From an uncultured Granulosicoccaceae bacterium (lineage in GTDB: Bacteria; Pseudomonadota; Gammaproteobacteria; Granulosicoccales; Granulosicoccaceae): a stretch of DNA of 59,265 nt. Below, piece after piece: positions 17,959-27,360 of the stretch; the first letter of the stretch is position 1; the number at the start of each line of letters is the position of its first letter. The stretch covers positions 1-59,265 of the forward strand of contig CALDUO010000155.1 in the NCBI GenBank assembly GCA_937923745.1, given 5' to 3'. A program made the position numbers and the translations under genes. The notes under the pieces were generated by a model. That model searched no databases and had not been told where the DNA came from. It saw only the letters and a program-made list of their open reading frames with translations.

Positions 17959-19104
17959 ATGGCTCTTGCAGTAACGAACACGTCTAAGCGCAACACCGCC
18001 GCAACCAGGCACGACAATACGACTGATCAGGCGCTAACCGCTGTTTCCCCAAAAACACGAGCTGCGGCAAACATTGCCCGAAGCGCGATCGTTGCAGCGA
18101 CGGCTGCCGGTACGCTGATGATCATGGGTTTTACACAATATCCCGACAAAACAAGCAACCCGCGACCCGTGGTCGCACCGACGGCCTCGGTTGCAAGTGA
18201 TCTGACTTTTGCCAGTTTGCATGTGCATCACACCCGTATCGTGGAATCGTTTGTCACAGATGACACACGCTGGCGTGCACTGTCTGCTACCCCATTGGCG
18301 ACACTGCGTGCCAATGTCAGCACCCATCCTTCTTATCGTCGTGTTGTGCTTGATCTGCCTGCGACAGTAGCGCCATCTGCGCCGTCTTCGGTGAAGCCGA
18401 TGTTTGAGTTTCGTGGCGTTGGATTCCCGCAGATCGAGACCACGGTGGCCGCCAGCGAAGCGTCGTACAAACCGTATCGTGATCTCGTTGATGTGGTTGC
18501 CAGCGCCAACGGTATAAAACGGGCCATTCCGCAAGTGGCGTGTCACGGTATGTCTGCGCAAAGAACACTGACCAAATCATCAGTTTATGATGACAAAATA
18601 AGGGCACTGTCGGAGCGTTATAATGTCAGTGCGTATCTGGTCAAAGCTGTGATGGCACAGGAATCATGTTTTCGGCCAAATGCCCGTTCCTATGTGGGTG
18701 CGACAGGCTTGATGCAGCTTATGCCTGAGACAGCCGCATGGCTCGGCGTCAAAGATATTCATAACACCGATGAAAATCTGCGCGCCGGTGTGCGTTATCT
18801 GGGTCAGCTAAAACGTCGCTTCAAGCAAGATGATTTGGCCTTGGCTGCGTATAACGCGGGTCCGGGCACTGTCGAGCGTCACGGTGGTATACCGCCATTT
18901 CCGGAGACCCAAACGTATGTCAAAAACGTGCAATTCTATAAACTGGCTTATATGACCGCAGATCGCATTAACCTGAGCCAGAACGTTGGTGAGGGCCGGA
19001 TGGTTCAAGCGTCTGCCAGTGCCGTACAAACTGCCACCAGCGCTGCAGCCTCGGGTTCTGCAATGCCCAAAGCCATACAGTCAGACGCCGCCAAAAACAG
19101 CTAG
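17959..19104 (+). CDS. lytic transglycosylase (SLT domain), membrane-anchored
   Basis: A 381-residue peptidoglycan-cleaving enzyme. Starting at the ATG with AAAGGGAT ahead of it, about 45 hydrophilic residues precede one hydrophobic segment (about 50-68) that anchors or exports the protein. The SLT catalytic domain lies at about 225-330. Its Glu sits in KAVMAQESCF, followed by the diagnostic GATGLMQLMPETA and LALAAYNAGPGTVERHGG. It cleaves the MurNAc-GlcNAc bond to give 1,6-anhydro products, in the periplasm. Upstream in-frame codons from 17848 lack a ribosome-binding site. The Ala/Ser-rich tail is low complexity. The gene stands alone, with a hairpin after it. Confidence 0.88.
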   Translation: MALAVTNTSKRNTAATRHDNTTDQALTAVSPKTRAAANIARSAIVAATAAGTLMIMGFTQYPDKTSNPRPVVAPTASVASDLTFASLHVHHTRIVESFVTDDTRWRALSATPLATLRANVSTHPSYRRVVLDLPATVAPSAPSSVKPMFEFRGVGFPQIETTVAASEASYKPYRDLVDVVASANGIKRAIPQVACHGMSAQRTLTKSSVYDDKIRALSERYNVSAYLVKAVMAQESCFRPNARSYVGATGLMQLMPETAAWLGVKDIHNTDENLRAGVRYLGQLKRRFKQDDLALAAYNAGPGTVERHGGIPPFPETQTYVKNVQFYKLAYMTADRINLSQNVGEGRMVQASASAVQTATSAAASGSAMPKAIQSDAAKNS

Positions 19105-19180
19105 ATAAAGTACCCGGAATCCTACAGCAGATTTTCCAGTTTCAACTCCTCAACCTTTAGTATACCCGCGTTAGATTGGC

Positions 19181-19200
19181 AGCCCGGAATGATCCGGGCT
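19181..19200 (+). terminator. hairpin after lytic transglycosylase gene
   Basis: An 8-bp perfect stem (AGCCCGGA / TCCGGGCT) with loop ATGA lies 76 bases after the stop. The following GATTCTTATC is only weakly T-rich, so termination is plausible rather than certain. Confidence 0.45.
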
Positions 19201-19357
19201 GATTCTTATCCGACCATCCGTTCGGATGATTGCACCACATTGATCACTTGATCCTGTTGCCCGACGGCGGTAGTCTGCTATCGGTAAGTTCCGTTCCCGA
19301 CATGATTAACACGAATCTTTCGTCCACACGCCACTCCCCGAATGGCTGTCAAATGAG

Positions 19358-19373
19358 GAGATCAATCACGTGA
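19358..19373 (+). promoter_or_regulatory. 16-nt start-site element shared with the histidine kinase gene
   Basis: GAGATCAATCACGTGA covers the ribosome-binding GAG and the GTG start of the binding-protein gene. The identical 16 bases cover the GTG start of the histidine kinase gene at 27361-27376. It could be a common translational control target; function is inferred only from the coincidence. Confidence 0.4.
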
Positions 19374-21544
19374 AACGCGCACTTCTTCAACAACCGACCC
19401 TTGCCAGCAAGGTGGCCAGCAAGGTGGCCAGCAAGGTGGCCAGCAAGGTGGCCAGTAAGGTGGCCAGTAAGGTGACAAGCAAGGTCACCAGAACCGGAAT
19501 CCAGGTGTTGGCCGTTGCCGGCATTATGGGCAGCACGGTCGGTGTAACGCCCGCGCTGGCGGCAGACTGTCCTGCTGTGACAGGCGCTGACAATGCCGGT
19601 ATTTCCGTTGGCCAATTTCCCAATCAATATGAACGCGCCGAATTCGAGGCCGCCGCCGGTTGCACGCTTGCATTCACCGCCAACCCGGACATCGAAGCGC
19701 TGAACGCACAAATTCAGGGCAATGGACCGCTCCCCGATCTCGCTGACCGACTGCCATCAGAGCCGCTGGTTATTGTCCCCTACGAGTCTATCGGGAAATA
19801 CGGCGGTACCTTCGATGCATTGTCCAACGCCACCGAAGCAGGTACCTCCGATTTTCTGTCTATCCGACATGTCAACCTGGTGCGCTACTCCGACGATTTG
19901 CAGACTATCGTGCCCAACGTCGCGAAGGGTTGGGAATGGAACGATGACTTCACCGAGCTCACTTTCTTTTTGCGGGCCGGACACAAATGGTCTGACGGTG
20001 CGCCGTTTACCGCCGAAGATGTGAAGTTCTGGTACGACAACCTCGCGCTCGACTCCAAAGTCATCGAAAAACCCAAAGACTATGTGCTGGTTGCCGGTGA
20101 ACCGATGACCGTTGATGTCATAGACCCGCAAACCGTGCGGTTTAATTTGCCAGCGCCAAAACCCGGTCTGGTGGCGCACTTCGCGACATCGTTTGCTCAA
20201 GGCTTTCAACCCAAGCATTTTCTGGGACAGTTCCATCCAGACATCAACCCCGATGCCGACAAGCTCGCAGCTGACGCCGGATTTGAAAATGGGTTGGCCG
20301 TTATAAAAGCCTACTTTGGTAATTCTGACTGGACCGACACCCCATCACCGTTGCTCAACAGTCCTGACAAAGTCGATAACTTACCCGCTGCTGTTGTGCC
20401 GACGCTTGAGAGTCATATCTATGTGTCCGACACAACCGAAGGTCGTCACCTCGTGGCCAATCCGTACTTTTTTATGGTCGATACCCAAGGCAATCAGTTG
20501 CCCTACATCAGCGAGCAGGATGAGGTGTATATCAATGACGCACAGGTCCGTCTGCTGAAGCTCGTTAACGGTGAGGTCGACTACAAAGCGCAGTCGCTGC
20601 AACTCTCCGATGTACCCATATTGCTCGAGAACCAGGAAAAGAGCGATTACACGATTCATATTCGCCCGAAAATCGCGATGCATGTGTTCTCGTTTAATGT
20701 CACCTCCGATGACCTTGAAAAACGCAAAGTCTTTGGTGATCTGCGTTTTCGTAAAGCGATGTCGGTAGCCATTAATCGTGATGACCTCAATGAGGCAGCG
20801 TATTTTGGACAAGGCGTACCCAGTCAGTACATCGGGTTTTCTCCGGCCCCTGATTTTGTTGATCCGAAATGGAAAACGTATGCGACCGAGTATGATCCGG
20901 ACGCGGCAAATGCAGCGCTGGATGAAATTGGTATGGCCGATGTCGATGGCGACGGTTTCCGTGAGCTGCCCAACGGCGATAAACTGGTGCTGAACATGCA
21001 GTTCGCGACCCAGGGCATTGCCGGTCAGGTAGTGGAGCTGGTGGGCCAGTACTGGTCTGAGGTAGGCATTCAGACGACGGTAAAAGAAGTCACGCCCGAT
21101 GAGTACCGCTCTGCGCAGTCATCCAACCAACTCGATGTTGGTATGTGGGAGAAGAGCCAGCCATTGGGTATTGTGTTGGGTAATAACGAACTGTGGGTGC
21201 CGCCGTTTGAAAACTACTTTGCTCACCGTGTGGGTATGTTATGGGCTGAGTACGTTGAGTCAAATGGCGCCAGTGGTGTGGAGCCCCCGGCGTATGTTGA
21301 TCAGCTGATCGCTGATATCAATGCCTTTCAATCCTCCCCTGCCGGCACGCCGGACTCAGATGCGCTTGGTGCCAACCTTGTTAAAAACATGACTGAGAAC
21401 CTGCTGTTTATCGGCACGGCACTGACGCCTGATCCGATCTACCACCGCAATGCGCTGAAGAACTTTGTCGAATTCAAAACAGCGTCTTACGAGTACTACC
21501 GAACGTATCCTTATCTGGGCCCCCAATGGTACTTTGACGAGTAA
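19370..21544 (+). CDS. ABC transporter substrate-binding protein, peptide/oligosaccharide (SBP_bac_5) family
   Basis: A 724-residue periplasmic binding protein that opens the importer operon. It starts at GTG with GAGGAG 9 bases upstream. The signal peptide is unusual: the n-region is seven near-identical four-residue units of Ser-Lys-Val-Ala type, encoded by a 12-bp tandem repeat. A hydrophobic core (IQVLAVAGIMGSTVGV) and an ALA-A cleavage site follow. The mature part shows the family-5 pattern, with KYGGTFDALS, a GWEWNDDFTELTFFLRAGHKWSDG segment broken only by normal variation, and FRKAMSVAINRDDLNEA. Members of this family bind di/oligopeptides or oligosaccharides. The glycan-degradation neighbours make a sugar ligand attractive, but sequence does not decide it. 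Confidence 0.88.
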   Translation: MKRALLQQPTLASKVASKVASKVASKVASKVASKVTSKVTRTGIQVLAVAGIMGSTVGVTPALAADCPAVTGADNAGISVGQFPNQYERAEFEAAAGCTLAFTANPDIEALNAQIQGNGPLPDLADRLPSEPLVIVPYESIGKYGGTFDALSNATEAGTSDFLSIRHVNLVRYSDDLQTIVPNVAKGWEWNDDFTELTFFLRAGHKWSDGAPFTAEDVKFWYDNLALDSKVIEKPKDYVLVAGEPMTVDVIDPQTVRFNLPAPKPGLVAHFATSFAQGFQPKHFLGQFHPDINPDADKLAADAGFENGLAVIKAYFGNSDWTDTPSPLLNSPDKVDNLPAAVVPTLESHIYVSDTTEGRHLVANPYFFMVDTQGNQLPYISEQDEVYINDAQVRLLKLVNGEVDYKAQSLQLSDVPILLENQEKSDYTIHIRPKIAMHVFSFNVTSDDLEKRKVFGDLRFRKAMSVAINRDDLNEAAYFGQGVPSQYIGFSPAPDFVDPKWKTYATEYDPDAANAALDEIGMADVDGDGFRELPNGDKLVLNMQFATQGIAGQVVELVGQYWSEVGIQTTVKEVTPDEYRSAQSSNQLDVGMWEKSQPLGIVLGNNELWVPPFENYFAHRVGMLWAEYVESNGASGVEPPAYVDQLIADINAFQSSPAGTPDSDALGANLVKNMTENLLFIGTALTPDPIYHRNALKNFVEFKTASYEYYRTYPYLGPQWYFDE
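19403..19486. repeat. 12-bp in-frame tandem repeat, 7 copies, in a signal-peptide coding region
   Basis: GCCAGCAAGGTG is repeated four times exactly. Two copies with C-to-T (GCCAGTAAGGTG) and one diverged copy follow. Each copy adds one lysine to the signal peptide's n-region. Copy-number change would stay in frame. Confidence 0.95.
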
Positions 21545-21669
21545 CGTACTGCCGTGACATCGATGACACCATGGAGCAGGTTGCCACTCGTGGTTAGCCT
21601 GCTCCTTGTGCCTGCTCCTGGTGTTTGATCGTCAATGACTGCCACCGGTCTTTTATAGAATCCGTTTAT

Positions 21670-22680
21670 ATGGGGCGTTTTATTCAGTTCGCATTGGTGC
21701 GTGCAGTGATGTCGCTGTTTACGCTCCTGACGGTCTCGTTGATCGTCTTCTCGTTAATGGAGCTGGTGCCCGGCAATTGTGCCGAGCGTTACCTTGCCTT
21801 TAAGAATACGCAAGGCTCACAAATCACTATTGCCGATATTGAAGCCGAAGAGCGTCGGCTGGGATTGGACCGGCCGTTCATGGTTCGGTGGGCGACGTGG
21901 GTGGGCAATGTGTTTGTCCACCAGGACTTTGGCGACAGCTGCATACTGCGCCTCGACATCAACCAGCTACTCAGTGATAAATTCTGGATCAGTCTTGGTA
22001 TCTGCCTGGCCGCACTGTTTGTCTCGTATTTGATCGCCATACCGGTTGGTATTTATTCAGCCACCACCAAAAGTGCCGTCACCAACAACTCGCTGCGTTT
22101 TATCAGTTACCTCGGTCTGGCGTTGCCTAATTTTTTGCTGGCGCTGATTATCATGCTCTTTTCGACAGTGATGTTCGGCGATTCGTTAACCGGGCTCTTT
22201 TCCAAAGAGTACCGTGATGCCGCGTGGTCTCTGGATAAGTTTCTCGATTTTCTGTCGCGTGCCTGGTTACCGATATTTATTCTCGGTTGGTCAGCCACGG
22301 CATTTGCTCTGCAAACCGTCAGGGCACTTATGCTGGATGAGGTCGGTAAGCTGTACGTAACCGCAGCGTCGGCCAGAGGTATTTCCGGGCGCAGGCTGTT
22401 GTGGGGATATCCAGCCCGACACGCGATGGGGCCAGTGATCAACTCGTTAGGATTTGACTTAAACCGAATATTTAACGAGTTACCGGTCGTTGCGCTAATT
22501 TTGACCCTTACCGAGGCCGGCGCGTTACTGATTGAGTCTTTGGCGCGCAGTAATGACCAACAGTTGGCAGGCGCTATTATCTTTCTGCTGACCGCGAGTA
22601 TTGTCATCGTTAACTTTGTCACCGATATGATGCTGGCGCTGATGGACCCACGCATTCGTAAGGGGTTGATCGGGTCATGA
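21670..22680 (+). CDS. ABC transporter permease, OppB/DppB type
   Basis: A 336-residue inner-membrane permease with six predicted helices. The first is LFTLLTVSLIVFSLMELVPG. The cytoplasmic loop that docks to the ATPase contains TAASARGISGRRLLWGYPARHA, the expected EAA-type position. A long periplasmic loop follows helix 1, as in OppB/DppB/YejB. I prefer the ATG at 21670 to the in-frame TTG at 21625, because it places the hydrophobic helix at the usual distance. It lies 125 bases after the binding-protein gene, and its TGA overlaps the next ATG by four bases. Confidence 0.9.
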   Translation: MGRFIQFALVRAVMSLFTLLTVSLIVFSLMELVPGNCAERYLAFKNTQGSQITIADIEAEERRLGLDRPFMVRWATWVGNVFVHQDFGDSCILRLDINQLLSDKFWISLGICLAALFVSYLIAIPVGIYSATTKSAVTNNSLRFISYLGLALPNFLLALIIMLFSTVMFGDSLTGLFSKEYRDAAWSLDKFLDFLSRAWLPIFILGWSATAFALQTVRALMLDEVGKLYVTAASARGISGRRLLWGYPARHAMGPVINSLGFDLNRIFNELPVVALILTLTEAGALLIESLARSNDQQLAGAIIFLLTASIVIVNFVTDMMLALMDPRIRKGLIGS

Positions 22681-23867
22681 TAGCGTTTGGTCACAGCAAA
22701 AAGCGCGATGAACAAAAGCTCAAAGAGGCCTACTTTACCGCGTCACAAGGGCAGCTTATCCGCGCGCGGTTTAGACAAAACAAAAGTGCGGTTGTGGCGG
22801 CGTGGGCACTCACCATCATGATTCTGATGGGACTGTTTGCCCCATTTTTGTCACCCTACGATCCGACGATTGCCGGGCGCGATAAAGACTACGAAAACGG
22901 GCCGCCTCAAATTCCAAAGTTTTGGGATGAAAACGGTTTTTCTGCACGACCGTTTCTGTACACGCTGGAGCGCGAGCGCTCCATTCAAACCAACTTCCGT
23001 TGGGTGACTACCGAAAACCGTGAAAAACGGCGTTATGTAGAATTGTTCGTGAAGGGTTGGGAATACAGCTTTATAGACATCGAATGGGATTTACCCGGCA
23101 CCGCTTTCGATGTGGATCTAAAAACCCTGACGTTTGACCGGCATCTGTTTGGTGTCAGTGAAGGGGGAATTCATCTCTTTGGGACTGACGCGTCCGGCAA
23201 GGATATATTTTCCAGAACGTTACACGCCATTTTTACCTCGCTGGCGGTTGGAACACTGGGTGTATTGATATCGTTTGTGCTTGCGTTAATTATTGGTGGC
23301 GTGGCGGGGTACTTTGGTGGCTGGATAGACTCGGTGTTGCAGATGATTACCGATGCGATCAGAACGGTGCCACCGATACCACTTTTTATGGCACTGGCTG
23401 CGTTCATGCCGGATGAATGGAGTTCGGAGACCCGATTCTTTTTTATCGCGACCATTCTCGGGCTCATTGGCTGGCCGACATTGGCCCGGCGTATTCGCAC
23501 TCATCTGTTAACCGAGCGAAGTCAGGAATATGTGTTGGCAGCCGAAATGTCAGGCGCCTCTGCCAGTCACATTATCAGGCGACATCTGTTACCGAGCTTT
23601 ACCAGTTACATCATCGTCGATTTAATGATCACGTTTCCGTATGTCGTGCGCTCAGAGACAGCGCTGAGTTTTATCGGTTTGGGCCTGACCGACCCGGTCA
23701 ACTCATTGGGCGCGCTAATGCAAAACGTCTCCAAGGCTGATGTACTGTTGAACTACCAGTGGTACTTTATACCGGTGATTTTCTTCATCGCATTTGTACT
23801 GGCGTTTGTATTCGTGGGCGATGGTTTGCGTGATGCCGCCGACCCCTATTCACGGTCAGGGAAATAG
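22677..23867 (+). CDS. ABC transporter permease, OppC/DppC type, with large periplasmic insert
   Basis: A 396-residue partner permease. After the first helix (AALTIMILMGLFAPFLS-like, about 40-58) comes a ~110-residue hydrophilic insert before the usual HLFGTDASGKDIFSRTLHAI entry to the transmembrane domain. That insert makes it longer than OppC (~300) and closer to YejE-type permeases. The EAA loop (YVLAAEMSGASASHIIRRHLLP) and the C-terminal GDGLRDAADPYSR ending are typical. It starts within the stop of the OppB-type gene (ATGA overlap) and is followed by the ATPase gene 4 bases on. Confidence 0.9.
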   Translation: MIAFGHSKKRDEQKLKEAYFTASQGQLIRARFRQNKSAVVAAWALTIMILMGLFAPFLSPYDPTIAGRDKDYENGPPQIPKFWDENGFSARPFLYTLERERSIQTNFRWVTTENREKRRYVELFVKGWEYSFIDIEWDLPGTAFDVDLKTLTFDRHLFGVSEGGIHLFGTDASGKDIFSRTLHAIFTSLAVGTLGVLISFVLALIIGGVAGYFGGWIDSVLQMITDAIRTVPPIPLFMALAAFMPDEWSSETRFFFIATILGLIGWPTLARRIRTHLLTERSQEYVLAAEMSGASASHIIRRHLLPSFTSYIIVDLMITFPYVVRSETALSFIGLGLTDPVNSLGALMQNVSKADVLLNYQWYFIPVIFFIAFVLAFVFVGDGLRDAADPYSRSGK

Positions 23868-23871
23868 TTTG

Positions 23872-25068
23872 ATGGCATTGCTCTCTGTGAACAACCTGAC
23901 CCTGCAGTTCGACACCGATGAAGGTCGACTCACCGCGGTTGAAGATGTCTCGTTTGAGATTCATGCCGGTGAGGTGTTGGGGTTGGTCGGCGAATCCGGT
24001 TCGGGCAAGTCGGTGACTGCCAAATCGATTATGAAGCTCAACCCCGACAATGCGGTCTATGATCCAGCCAGTTCGATTCAGCTCACGCTTGATGACCAAT
24101 CGATTGATGTGTTGTCACTGAAAAAAGGGCGTGATCTTCGTGTGGTGCGGGGCGGGGCAGTCTCCATGATTTTTCAGGAGCCGATGGCAAGCTTTGCACC
24201 GGCTATCACGATCGGCGCACAGATGGTCGAACAGTTAGTGTTGCACAAGGGTATGACCGAGCGAGAAGCGACGACTGTCTCCATTGAAATGCTTGAACGG
24301 GTGGGTATTTCCGATGCGTCAAAACGATTTGCGCAGTATGCCTTCGAACTGTCGGGCGGTATGCGTCAGCGTGCGATGATTGCAATGGCGTTGTCGACCC
24401 GACCAAAATTGTTGATTGCCGACGAACCGACGACAGCGCTTGATGTGACCATTCAGGCTCAGGTGATCGATTTAATGAAAGACCTGATTGCTGAATTTCA
24501 GATGGGCATTTTGTTTATTACCCATGATCTTGGCGTGATTGCACAAACAGCAGATCGCGTGGCGGTGATGTATTTGGGTAAAGTCGTTGAGCAGGGATCG
24601 GTCAGGGGTGTTATTAAACGTCCGGCGCATCCCTATACACGCGGACTGATCAATGCACTGCCACGCATCGATGATCTTGATGCGCCGTTGACACCGGTAG
24701 CCGGTGATATTCCGAGCCCTCTCGAACGGCCGAGTGGTTGCGTCTTTCACACGCGCTGTCCGGTAATGCAGCCGGCGTGTCGCGATACAGTGCCTGCAAT
24801 GACCTCGCACGGCGTCGAGGCTCGAACGGTGTCAGTTATCGGTAGCGATTTGGATACCGGCAACAGCGATTCCGGCAAAAACGCAGGCCAAAAGCCGGGC
24901 CAAGTTATGGGTCAAGATACGGGTCAAGATACGGGTATCGGTACGGGCCCGGATGCGGATCAAGGTATAGGCGAGGGTGATACCACGGCTCCCGGAATTG
25001 ATCATACGGCAGCGTGTTTTGTGACAGCACGGGCGGTATCGCAAGCCAGCAAGGTTGAAGTATCGTGA
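23872..25068 (+). CDS. ABC transporter ATP-binding protein, OppD/DppD type
   Basis: A 398-residue ATPase that powers import. Walker A (GESGSGKS, about residue 38), the signature LSGGMRQRAMIA, Walker B (LLIADEPTTALD) and the C-terminal oligopeptide-family cysteine motif (GCVFHTRCPVMQPACR) are all present. Start: ATG at 23872 with AGGGA 9 bases upstream; a TTG immediately before it is in frame. After the Cys-rich tail comes an unusual ~60-residue Gly/Gln/Asp extension (such as GQDTGQDTGIGTG) encoded by 12-bp DNA repeats, which OppD relatives lack. The stop overlaps the next GTG. Confidence 0.9.
   Translation: MALLSVNNLTLQFDTDEGRLTAVEDVSFEIHAGEVLGLVGESGSGKSVTAKSIMKLNPDNAVYDPASSIQLTLDDQSIDVLSLKKGRDLRVVRGGAVSMIFQEPMASFAPAITIGAQMVEQLVLHKGMTEREATTVSIEMLERVGISDASKRFAQYAFELSGGMRQRAMIAMALSTRPKLLIADEPTTALDVTIQAQVIDLMKDLIAEFQMGILFITHDLGVIAQTADRVAVMYLGKVVEQGSVRGVIKRPAHPYTRGLINALPRIDDLDAPLTPVAGDIPSPLERPSGCVFHTRCPVMQPACRDTVPAMTSHGVEARTVSVIGSDLDTGNSDSGKNAGQKPGQVMGQDTGQDTGIGTGPDADQGIGEGDTTAPGIDHTAACFVTARAVSQASKVEVS
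24886..24968. repeat. in-frame 12-bp-type repeat at the 3' end of the OppD-type gene
   Basis: Variants of GGTCAAGATACG repeat with a 12-bp period, with two exact adjacent copies at the centre. They encode Gly-Gln-Asp-Thr units added after the conserved end of the ATPase. Confidence 0.8.
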
Positions 25069-26090
25069 CTGCGAAGAAGAACGACGTGGCAACAGAGCAC
25101 AGTGCATCGATCATCGTCGCGCGTGACCTGTCGGTGCATTTCCCGATTGGCGGTGGCCTGTTTCAACGCAGGCAGATGCTCAAAGCCGTTGAAGGTGTCA
25201 ATATCGCTATTCCGAAAGGCTCATTTTTCGGGTTGGTCGGAGAGAGCGGGTCGGGTAAAACGACGTTGGGGCGTGCGTTATTAAAAGCCAATCCGATTAC
25301 ACGCGGTGAGGTGACGTATCACGATGGTGAGGTCGACTACGACCTGGGCACGCTGCCCAAAGATAAACTGCGCGAATATCGTACACGGGCACAGCTTATA
25401 TTTCAGGACCCATACGCAGCGCTCAGTCCTCGCATGACCGTTCGCGATATCATTGCAGAACCCCTTGAAGTCATGAACCTGACACAAAGCCGTGAGGAAA
25501 CTGACGAGCGGGTGCGTGATATCGCCGGGAAATGCCGATTAAATCTTGAGCATCTCAGACGCTTTCCGCACGCTTTTTCCGGGGGTCAGCGACAGCGTAT
25601 TTCAATCGCCAGAGCCTTGGTGTCAAATCCGCGTTTTGTTGTCGCAGATGAGAGCGTTGCAGCACTTGATGTCTCTATTCAGGCTGATATTTTAAATTTA
25701 CTCAAAGCACTGCAACAGGAGCTCGGACTCACGTATTTGTTCATCAGCCATGACTTATCTGTAGTGGCGCATATTTGTGATCATGTGGCTGTGATGTATC
25801 TGGGTCGTTTGGTTGAGAGCGCGCCGACCCGTGAGTTGTTTCAACGGCCGAGGCACCCGTATACAAAGGCGTTATTGTCGGCGATACCGTCACTTGATCC
25901 CGACCGTCGTAATACCGCTCAAAAACTAACCGGTGAAATACCCTCGCCAACCAATCCGCCCCCGGGGTGTAAATTTCACACCCGTTGTCCCCATGCTGTG
26001 TCACGTTGCCGCGAGGAAGAACCCGAACTGGAATTTGCAGGTACCTCGCACGAAGTGTCATGTCATCGCTGGAAGGAGTTAGATGTTTAA
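25065..26090 (+). CDS. ABC transporter ATP-binding protein, OppF/DppF type
   Basis: The second ATPase of the importer, 341 residues, starting at a GTG that overlaps the preceding TGA by four bases. Walker A (GESGSGKTT), signature FSGGQRQRISIARAL and Walker B (FVVADESVAALDVS) are visible. The Walker B block reads ADES where ADEP is more usual, but the catalytic Asp-Glu remains. The C-terminal Cys motif (GCKFHTRCPHAVSRCREEEP) is the oligopeptide-family tail thought to hold an iron-sulfur cluster in some members. Its TAA overlaps the start of the TPR gene by one base. Confidence 0.92.
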   Translation: MTAKKNDVATEHSASIIVARDLSVHFPIGGGLFQRRQMLKAVEGVNIAIPKGSFFGLVGESGSGKTTLGRALLKANPITRGEVTYHDGEVDYDLGTLPKDKLREYRTRAQLIFQDPYAALSPRMTVRDIIAEPLEVMNLTQSREETDERVRDIAGKCRLNLEHLRRFPHAFSGGQRQRISIARALVSNPRFVVADESVAALDVSIQADILNLLKALQQELGLTYLFISHDLSVVAHICDHVAVMYLGRLVESAPTRELFQRPRHPYTKALLSAIPSLDPDRRNTAQKLTGEIPSPTNPPPGCKFHTRCPHAVSRCREEEPELEFAGTSHEVSCHRWKELDV

Positions 26091-27346
26091 TGCAGGTTAA
26101 AAATTCGCAGGGGCTTGAATTCACTGCAGCAAGCGATGCCAGTGTGTCGCAGTTCGAGGGTGTGACAACCGCCTATATGGGACTGCGGCGTGATATTGGT
26201 CAGCGCCTGGAGGCACTGTCCAAAGCCGATCCCGAGATGCCGATGACACTGTGTTTACAGGGATATTTCTCCCGTTTGATGGCAAGTCCGCGTGCGAGCG
26301 AGCGTGCCATCAAGTTGTCTGCACGCCTGCAGCAACTACTGCAGCACGGTGACGCCAACCCACGCGAAAAAATGCATGGCAGTGCACTGGAGTCATGGAA
26401 TCGTGGCGACATGTTATCGGCGGTGCGGATTTGGGAGCAGATACTCAGCGAGTACCCGTGTGATGGTATTGCGTTACGGCTGGCGCAGTTTGCACATTTT
26501 TATGTGGGCGATACCGCTGAACTGCGTGACTCGGTCAAACGGGCCCTGCCGCATTGGGCAGAGGACCACCCCGACTATCATAATGTGTTGGGGATGTATG
26601 CGTTTGGTCTGGAAGAATGCGGCGACTACGCTGAAGCTGAAAAGGCAGGACGAGCCGCCGCACTGTTTAATCCAGAGGATGCATGGTCAGTGCACGCCGT
26701 GGCGCACGTGTTTGAAATGACCCACCGCGTCGATGAGGGTATTGAATGGGTGCAAAGCCTGGAGGCTGACTGGACCGAAGTTAATAATTTCCGGTTCCAT
26801 CTGTATTGGCATCTCGCACTCTATTACATGGCACAGGAAAACTACGAAGCAGTGCTGTCGCTCTACGACACGCATGTCAAACCTGCCGAGGATACGCTGT
26901 TTTACCTCGATACCTGTAACGCCACCTCACTATTATGGCGCCTCGAACTACGGGGCGTTGATGTCGGCAACCGGTGGGAGCACCTCGCTGCAATGGCCAT
27001 AGGGCACAGTGAGGACCGGGAACTTGTGTTTGTTAATTTGCATTACTTGTTGCCTTTGTTAGCCACAAATGACCGTGATGGTGTGCAGCGTGTATTGCTC
27101 AACCTTGAGGACTGGTCTTGCCTTGACGGTACACAGGCAACCGTGTGTCGTGATGTGGCGCTTGATCTGGCCAAGACATTGGCGGCACTCAGGCGCGGTA
27201 CCGGTACTGGCAGTGGCATTGGTAGCGGCAATGGCAGTCATGCGTGGCTTGACAACAAACGTGCGCAACTGCAGCAGTCGGTCTACCGTATCGGAGGCAG
27301 CCACGCCCAACACAAAGTGTTTCTCGAAAGCCTGCTGCCACACTAA
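26090..27346 (+). CDS. TTC38-like tetratricopeptide repeat protein
   Basis: A 418-residue, mostly helical, soluble protein with no signal peptide. The pattern GMYAFGLEECGDYAEAEKAG followed by NPEDAWSVHAVAHVFEM is characteristic of the TTC38-like family, in which TPR-like helices run through the central ~300 residues. The ATG overlaps the OppF-type stop by one base, with GGAAGGAG 11 bases upstream. Such tight coupling to a transporter implies that it acts with imported material or with the transporter, but no activity is known to me for bacterial members. A short Gly-Thr/Gly-Ser repeat (about residues 370-384) is another DNA-repeat-encoded insert. Confidence 0.8.
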   Translation: MQVKNSQGLEFTAASDASVSQFEGVTTAYMGLRRDIGQRLEALSKADPEMPMTLCLQGYFSRLMASPRASERAIKLSARLQQLLQHGDANPREKMHGSALESWNRGDMLSAVRIWEQILSEYPCDGIALRLAQFAHFYVGDTAELRDSVKRALPHWAEDHPDYHNVLGMYAFGLEECGDYAEAEKAGRAAALFNPEDAWSVHAVAHVFEMTHRVDEGIEWVQSLEADWTEVNNFRFHLYWHLALYYMAQENYEAVLSLYDTHVKPAEDTLFYLDTCNATSLLWRLELRGVDVGNRWEHLAAMAIGHSEDRELVFVNLHYLLPLLATNDRDGVQRVLLNLEDWSCLDGTQATVCRDVALDLAKTLAALRRGTGTGSGIGSGNGSHAWLDNKRAQLQQSVYRIGGSHAQHKVFLESLLPH

Positions 27347-27360
27347 CCGCTCGTATCCGT

